A stretch of 8,468 nucleotides of DNA from contig CAYYVT010000143.1 of NCBI GenBank assembly GCA_964475215.1, positions 1 to 8,468 on the forward strand. Direction: 5' to 3'. The translations under genes were made by a program, and so were the position numbers. The notes under the pieces were generated by a model, which was given only the letters and a program-made list of their open reading frames with translations, searched no databases and was not told the DNA's origin. Positions 6,152 through 8,468 of the stretch are shown piece by piece. The stretch's first letter is position 1. The number at the start of each line of letters is the position of its first letter. The stretch is from DATKKG01 sp964475215. Its GTDB lineage: Archaea > Thermoproteota > Nitrososphaeria > Conexivisphaerales > DTJL01.

Positions 6152-7204
6152 ATGGTCATCTCTTGGATCAAGGTGGTGACGCCGTTTGACAGCGTCTTGA
6201 ACGCCATCGGGCGTACCCCCTTGGTCAAGCTCCGACGCATCCCGCAGGATGAAGGGGTCATCCCCTCCATTTACGCCAAGCTCGAATTCATGAACCCTAC
6301 TGGAAGCCTGAAGGACCGAATATACTACAAGATGATAACCGAAGCCATAAAGCGAAAGGACCTCAGGCCAGGGATGGAGATTATCGAATCAAGCACGGGG
6401 AATGCGGGGATCTCCTGTGTGTTCGTAGGTCGAGCTCTCGGCTACAGGGTCACCATCGTCATGCCCGAGGGGATGAGCGTCGAGCGTAGGAAGATCATGA
6501 AGGCATTGGGCGGCGAGGTCGTAACGACCCCCGGAGGCGAAACTGACGTCGACCTATGCATGAAGAAGATAGAGGAGATGATGGAGACAGAGCCGTCCAG
6601 GTACTGGTTCCCGAACCAGTTCTCCAACCCCGACAACCCGCGGGCCCATTATGGGACAACGGGGCCCGAGATCTGGGAGCAGACCCATGGAAAGGTAAGC
6701 GCAGTGGTGCTCACCCAAGGGACGGGAGGGACCCTGACGGGAATCGGGCGCTACCTCCGGAGGAAGAACCCTAACGTCCTCCTCTACGCCGCCGAGCCGT
6801 CCGAGGCAGCCATGCTGGCCGAAAGGAAGTGGGGTGCGCACTCCATAGAGGGCATCGGGAACGGCTTCGTCCCACGGAACCTCGACCTTTCTGTACTCAC
6901 TGGCGTCGTCACGGTCCCGTCGGAGGAGGCCATCTCCATGACAAAGAGGGTGATGAAGGAGGAGGGCCTCCTTGTCGGGATAAGCTCAGGGGCTAACGTG
7001 GTGGCCGCCCTCAAGGTCGCACGCCGCCACCCGGATCTCAAGGAGATCGTGGTCCTCTTCAACGACAGCGCCTTGCGTTACTTCTCCACCGCCGTCTTCG
7101 ACGTCGAGAAGGAGGTCGAAGTGCCCGTTCGGGAACACCCGATGGACTCATATTCGAAGGAGCAGCTGGACGCGAACCAAGATCGATGGGAGATTATCCG
7201 ATAA
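6152..7204 (+). CDS. cysK: PLP-dependent cysteine synthase family protein (O-acetylserine/O-phosphoserine sulfhydrylase type)
   Basis: This 350-residue fold-type II PLP enzyme has the cysteine synthase signature from end to end. It opens with IGRTPLVKL (19-27). NPTGSLKDR (48-56) follows, with Lys54 as the expected PLP Schiff-base lysine. The substrate-binding loop is STGNAG (81-86), and PNQFSNPDNP (154-163) carries the conserved Gln156. GTGGTLTGIGRYL is the PLP-phosphate loop (190-202), GISSGANVVAA (276-286) holds the serine that contacts the pyridine nitrogen, and SALRYFST (306-313) is near the C-terminus. The family makes L-cysteine from an activated serine and sulfide in the cytoplasm. Whether the donor here is O-acetylserine or O-phosphoserine, or whether it is a CBS-like or diaminopropionate-forming relative, cannot be told. 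The loop differs from the usual SGNTG by Ser-to-Thr and Thr-to-Ala. The gene lies 48 nt after the glutamate synthase operon and ends at TAA. Confidence 0.88.
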   Translation: MVISWIKVVTPFDSVLNAIGRTPLVKLRRIPQDEGVIPSIYAKLEFMNPTGSLKDRIYYKMITEAIKRKDLRPGMEIIESSTGNAGISCVFVGRALGYRVTIVMPEGMSVERRKIMKALGGEVVTTPGGETDVDLCMKKIEEMMETEPSRYWFPNQFSNPDNPRAHYGTTGPEIWEQTHGKVSAVVLTQGTGGTLTGIGRYLRRKNPNVLLYAAEPSEAAMLAERKWGAHSIEGIGNGFVPRNLDLSVLTGVVTVPSEEAISMTKRVMKEEGLLVGISSGANVVAALKVARRHPDLKEIVVLFNDSALRYFSTAVFDVEKEVEVPVREHPMDSYSKEQLDANQDRWEIIR

Positions 7205-7290
7205 AGCCGTCCTGCAAAAAGGGGTTCACCCGCCCAGCTCGGACCCAGATGCCCGGAGGGCGTTCCTTTGCATCCCCCTCCGAATCGGCA

Positions 7291-7298
7291 CCTTTTTG
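7291..7298 (+). terminator. Possible T-tract transcription terminator
   Basis: A run of five T (7293-7297) stands out in the GC-rich 183-nt gap after the cysteine synthase gene, upstream of the next TATA box. Archaeal RNA polymerase can terminate at short T-tracts without a hairpin. The element CCTTTTTG is also the reverse complement of CAAAAAGG at 7215-7222, but the 68-nt loop makes a useful stem doubtful. The rest of the gap holds nothing else I can identify. Confidence 0.3.
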
Positions 7299-7362
7299 GC
7301 CTCCTTAGCACTTCCAGACCGAATATCCCGCAATTTCAAGGTTCATCGTGCGATTGGGAAGG

Positions 7363-7370
7363 CTTATAGG
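7363..7370 (+). promoter_or_regulatory. TATA box of the zinc-protein/PH-protein gene pair
   Basis: CTTATAGG is a good archaeal TATA-type element. Its A/T core is about 23 nt from the TTG at 7388, so the transcript likely starts at or very near the start codon. No ribosome-binding site precedes 7388, consistent with leaderless translation. Confidence 0.6.
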
Positions 7371-7387
7371 CGCATTATGCCATCGAC

Positions 7388-7576
7388 TTGAAGAGTCGGA
7401 AATTGGTTCGTGGGTTCTGTGCTAAGTGTGGAAAGCAGGTTGGAGGATTTGGAAAGCCTGCGGCCTGGCAGTGTCCCCGATGTGAGAAACTCTACTGTGC
7501 CGAATGCGGCCCCAAGGTAGGCATATTGTTCAAGAAGCCGGCCTGCCCCGACTGCGGCATAGAGATGCACAAGTAG
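7388..7576 (+). CDS. Small eight-cysteine zinc-binding protein of unknown function
   Basis: This 62-residue basic protein has four CxxC knuckles: Cys11/14, Cys29/32, Cys37/40 and Cys53/56. Their number and spacing suggest two zinc sites, either as two consecutive ribbons or as an interleaved cross-brace such as 11/14 with 37/40 and 29/32 with 53/56. The knuckles are CAKC, CPRC, CAEC and CPDC, and the second and fourth sit in typical zinc-ribbon contexts. No catalytic motif, signal peptide or membrane segment is visible. The TTG start is chosen from TATA spacing; an ATG at 7377 is out of frame. The stop codon abuts the ATG of the next gene (TAG-ATG), so the two are probably translationally coupled and may act together. 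Function is unknown; protein-protein or nucleic-acid binding is possible. Confidence 0.75.
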   Translation: MKSRKLVRGFCAKCGKQVGGFGKPAAWQCPRCEKLYCAECGPKVGILFKKPACPDCGIEMHK

Positions 7577-8053
7577 ATGCCGACCTTCGCCCGCGGAGAG
7601 AACGCAATCCTGGCGGGCAAGGCTAGGTACTCGGGGACCTCCGGCGTTCTCTACCTGACCAACAACCGGGTGCTCTTCGAGTATGAGAAGGGGCTGCTGA
7701 CAAAACACACCTACGTGTCCCTGGACATCCCCCTCGTGAACGTGGAGAGCGTGGTCGTCGAGCGTCCACGGTTCGGCCTCGGGCCCCTGGCCACCAACCT
7801 TATCATCACCACAAAAAGGGGCTCCATGGGCTTCGGCCTGACCCGGGTCAAGATATCGGACCTTACCACCCCTGACGTCTGGGTGACCAAGATCAACGAC
7901 GCCATCTCCGGTGAGCACGCTCAGGCTGAGCCAAGCGTGATCATCAAGGAGGAGGAAATCGTTAAGGTTCCCTGCAAGTTCTGCGGCACGCTCGTGGACC
8001 CGGTCCGAGACAAGGCATGCCCCAACTGCGGCGCCCCACCATTGGAGCAATAG
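7577..8053 (+). CDS. PH/GRAM-like domain protein with C-terminal zinc ribbon
   Basis: This 158-residue protein has two parts. Residues about 5-112 alternate beta strands ending in one helix and resemble small prokaryotic PH/GRAM-like domains: 'SGVLYLTNNRVLFEYEKG' (22-39) is the characteristic 'gtLyLTnkRliFe' strand pair, followed by the 'IPLVNVESV' strand and 'NLIITTKRGS'. After an acidic linker (about 112-128), a single zinc ribbon is formed by Cys133, Cys136, Cys148 and Cys151. Prokaryotic PH-like domains of this kind are often of unknown role, with suggested membrane or peptide binding; no transmembrane segment is seen. The ATG directly follows the stop of the eight-cysteine gene with no ribosome-binding site. 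I do not recognise a named gene. Confidence 0.75.
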   Translation: MPTFARGENAILAGKARYSGTSGVLYLTNNRVLFEYEKGLLTKHTYVSLDIPLVNVESVVVERPRFGLGPLATNLIITTKRGSMGFGLTRVKISDLTTPDVWVTKINDAISGEHAQAEPSVIIKEEEIVKVPCKFCGTLVDPVRDKACPNCGAPPLEQ

Positions 8054-8118
8054 TTGCCGAGCCGACCATAGGCCGGGCACTTGTGAGCACCCTTCGTTCG
8101 GTTTGTTTCATCGTAATG

Positions 8119-8126
8119 CTTATAAA
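8119..8126 (+). promoter_or_regulatory. TATA box of the TetR-family regulator gene
   Basis: CTTATAAA is a near-ideal archaeal TATA box. Its centre is about 26-27 nt from the GTG at 8149, predicting a leaderless transcript. The same CTTATA core is used at 7363, which supports both calls. Confidence 0.7.
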
Positions 8127-8139
8127 CCGACCCGTCGGT
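8126..8139. promoter_or_regulatory. Palindromic operator between TATA box and start of the TetR gene
   Basis: ACCGAC (8126-8131) and GTCGGT (8134-8139) are perfect reverse complements separated by CC. The 14-bp element begins at the last base of the TATA box and ends 9 nt before the start codon. A repressor bound here should block RNA polymerase recruitment or start-site opening. TetR dimers bind palindromes of this general size, often in their own promoters, so autoregulation by the adjacent gene product is the simplest reading. Binding itself is inferred. Confidence 0.6.
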
Positions 8140-8148
8140 CTGTTTTCT

Positions 8149-8468
8149 GTGGCTCCGAAAGTAACGGCGGAATACAAGGAATCAACGCGTAGCCGAATCC
8201 TCGCGGCCGCCCTGGAGGTCTTCTCACGGAAGGGATATGCCTCCGCGTCGATGGATGACATAGTCGGGAGGTCGGGGCTCAGCAAGGGTGCTCTATACTG
8301 GTACTTCGAGAGCAAGGAGGAACTCTTCTTAGCTCTCCAAGATAGGCAACTCGCATCCTCCCTGGCCCAGCTGAAGGCAAGGTCAGGTCCCACCGTCAGC
8401 GCGATGGCGAAGCTGGAAGGGGCGGCCGAAGTCGCCTTCGAATCCCTTATCGGAAAAGATAGGGAGGC
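8149..8468 (+). CDS. TetR/AcrR-family transcriptional regulator (3' partial)
   Basis: The first 106 codons of a TetR-family repressor run off the right edge of the window. The N-terminal DNA-binding domain is clear: 'TRSRILAAALEVFSRKGY' (13-30), the helix-turn-helix 'SMDDIVGRSGLSKGALYWYF' (34-53), then 'SKEELFLAL' (55-63). The ligand-binding domain starts at about residue 66 and is incomplete, so the inducer cannot be guessed. The GTG start is supported by the TATA box 26-27 nt upstream and places the conserved domain at the usual distance from the N-terminus. The palindrome overlapping the promoter suggests that it represses itself. Targets are unknown; they may lie downstream of the window, because I do not see the same palindrome at the other promoters here. 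Confidence 0.92.
   Translation, partial: MAPKVTAEYKESTRSRILAAALEVFSRKGYASASMDDIVGRSGLSKGALYWYFESKEELFLALQDRQLASSLAQLKARSGPTVSAMAKLEGAAEVAFESLIGKDRE

Noticed and set aside
7251..7261. Small hairpin GCCC-GGA-GGGC
   Set aside because: Four pairs with a three-base loop in GC-rich DNA is expected by chance and no T-run follows directly.
7215..7298. Inverted repeat CAAAAAGG / CCTTTTTG as a long stem-loop or small RNA
   Set aside because: Only 8 pairs of mostly A/T separated by 68 nt; the inner sequence does not continue the stem, so chance is likely.
7364..8080. 238-codon minus-strand open frame
   Set aside because: It is antisense to the two zinc-binding genes, whose cysteine motifs, TATA box and TAG-ATG junction make the + strand reading far better.
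1..8468. CRISPR array, mobile element, tRNA or rRNA
   Set aside because: No regularly spaced repeats, transposase motifs, terminal repeats or RNA-gene signatures were seen on either strand.

Overview
The window looks like archaeal chromosome. Four putative TATA boxes lie upstream of genes. At three of them the TATA element sits about 23-27 nt ahead of a TTG or GTG start codon, the geometry expected of leaderless archaeal transcripts. Arginine is mostly AGG, the DNA is GC-rich, and the glutamate synthase is split into domain-sized genes in the archaeal way. The phylum cannot be fixed from this alone; a Thermoproteota/Nitrososphaeria-like or Thermoplasmatota-like lineage would fit. All supported genes are on the + strand, and every gap between genes is under 300 bases.

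Layout: (1) 2-607 is the C-terminal part of a zinc-less MDR-type oxidoreductase whose 5' end lies outside the window. (2) 608-782 is a control region with an imperfect hairpin and a TATA box. (3) 783-6103 is a tight three-gene operon with two 8-nt overlaps. It encodes a degenerate GltB2-like protein with a ferredoxin-like cysteine motif, an apparently active FMN/Fe-S synthase domain protein, and a fusion of the class II glutaminase domain to the GXGXG beta-helix domain. (4) 6152-7204 is a PLP-dependent cysteine synthase family enzyme. (5) 7205-7387 is a gap with a T-tract and a TATA box. (6) 7388-8053 is a pair of abutting small genes: an eight-cysteine zinc-binding protein and a PH/GRAM-like protein with a C-terminal zinc ribbon. 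(7) 8149-8468 is the N-terminal part of a TetR-family regulator with a perfect palindrome between its TATA box and start codon.

Together, the three operon products supply glutaminase, ammonia-accepting FMN/Fe-S and GXGXG domains, which is what a ferredoxin-type or unusual glutamate synthase needs. The canonical pyridine-nucleotide subunit GltD is absent from the window. The first subunit keeps the overall GltB2 layout but has lost the recognisable FMN/2-oxoglutarate motifs and the Fe-S cysteines of the synthase core. It may therefore be a structural or electron-transfer partner of the intact second subunit. The cysteine synthase next door puts sulfur assimilation beside nitrogen assimilation, but it appears to have its own promoter.

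The most interesting points are the pseudo-synthase/synthase pair, the glutaminase-GXGXG fusion, and the likely autoregulatory TetR operator. I saw no mobile element, CRISPR array, tRNA or rRNA.
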